NCBI GenBank assembly: GCA_037200525.1 | Contig: JBBCGG010000001.1 | Location: forward strand, 397,526 to 461,525 | Reading direction: 5' to 3' | Source: Methylocella sp. | GTDB taxonomy: Bacteria; Pseudomonadota; Alphaproteobacteria; Rhizobiales; Beijerinckiaceae | Length of the DNA: 64,000 nt | Shown here: positions 63,679 to 64,000 of the stretch, in pieces | Layout: each line of letters starts with the position of its first letter | Numbering within the stretch: position 1 is the first letter of the stretch | Notes under the pieces: model-generated | Seen by the model: only the letters and a program-made list of their open reading frames with translations | What the model was told of the DNA's origin: nothing | Database searches by the model: none | Program-made: the position numbers and the translations under genes

Positions 63679-64000
63679 ATGGTTATTCAAACAATAAGAA
63701 AAGTCGAGCATGCGGAGATTCCAGGAAGCTCGCTCAAGGTTTCACGCGTCGCGCTCGGCGCCTGGGCCATAGGCGGTTGGATGTGGGGCGGGACCGATGA
63801 ATCCGAATCGATCGCCACTATCCGCGCCGCTCTGGAGCATGGCGTCAACGTCATTGATACGGCCCCGGTCTATGGGTTTGGCCGCTCAGAGGAAATCGTC
63901 GGCAAGGCTTTGGCTGAGGGCGGTCTGCGCGATGACGCCGTTATCGCCACAAAGGCCGGCCTTGAGTGGAAAGACGGCAAAGTCTTCCGCAACGCCAGCC
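63679..64000 (+). CDS. Aldo/keto reductase, 5' part (runs off the window)
   Basis: The first 107 residues are visible: SRVALGAWAIGGW with the family's opening, NVIDTAPVYGFGRSEEIVG with the catalytic Asp and Tyr, and VIATKAGLEW with the catalytic Lys. It is an NADPH-dependent reductase of the YajO/Tas-like kind. GGGAG lies before the ATG, 34 bp after the RND adaptor, so it may belong to the same TetR-controlled transcript. Confidence 0.88.
   Translation, partial: MVIQTIRKVEHAEIPGSSLKVSRVALGAWAIGGWMWGGTDESESIATIRAALEHGVNVIDTAPVYGFGRSEEIVGKALAEGGLRDDAVIATKAGLEWKDGKVFRNAS

Overview
The window looks like chromosome of a high-GC alphaproteobacterium of the order Hyphomicrobiales (Rhizobiales). This rests on an Omp25/RopB-type small porin, a DUF2853 gene, IS families common in that order, and RND, FUSC and polyamine-ABC operons of rhizobial type. 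A Beijerinckiaceae/Methylocystaceae-like host is plausible but is inference only. No rRNA, tRNA or CRISPR array was seen.

Bases 1-18,000 are an accessory, defence-type region. It opens with a HipBA toxin-antitoxin pair whose promoter lies under four operator repeats spaced exactly 27 bp apart. An IS5-family element joins a cut-off Phd-like antitoxin to the 3' end of a type I methylase (hsdM). Next is a complete three-gene operon that fits the ABC-three-component (ABC-3C) conflict systems: a nuclease-like effector, a middle component and an SMC/Rad50-like ATPase. From 7,197 to 13,627 there is a mosaic of IS630, IS3, IS5 and IS66 elements with one clean nesting (IS66 inside IS5, 8-bp target duplication). 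It is followed by an unrecognised nuclease-like gene on the minus strand, a cut-off molybdate-binding-protein-like gene, a decayed recombinase and a membrane metallophosphatase. A short dispersed repeat occurs three times in this part.

Bases 18,600-36,400 are more ordinary: a porin, an AraC regulator, small hypothetical genes, a FUSC/DUF1656/HlyD aromatic-acid-type efflux operon, a P450, a catalase-like protein with cytochrome b561, a glycosyltransferase, a Tat-exported bicupin oxalate decarboxylase, and a sugar-oxidation group (remnant of a sugar-binding protein, two SDR dehydrogenases, an SMP-30 lactonase).

Bases 36,500-52,400 carry an RND efflux pair, a Spy-like and a J-domain membrane protein, then the most interesting operon of the window. 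It encodes a Tat-exported beta-propeller resembling the catalytic domain of nitrous-oxide reductase, with counterparts of all seven CuZ histidines but no CuA domain, followed by an FtsX-type permease, a LolD-type ATPase and a single-span membrane protein. A polyamine-type ABC transporter (potABCD-like) with a possible sigma-54 promoter comes next, then a YbhN/UPF0104 membrane protein.

Bases 52,800-64,000 hold a DUF2853 gene split cleanly by a third IS5-type element, a second Tat bicupin, a mechanosensitive channel/cyclic-nucleotide-binding gene broken by an 11-bp tandem duplication, an alcohol dehydrogenase, and a TetR regulator divergent from a second RND operon. An aldo/keto reductase runs off the end.
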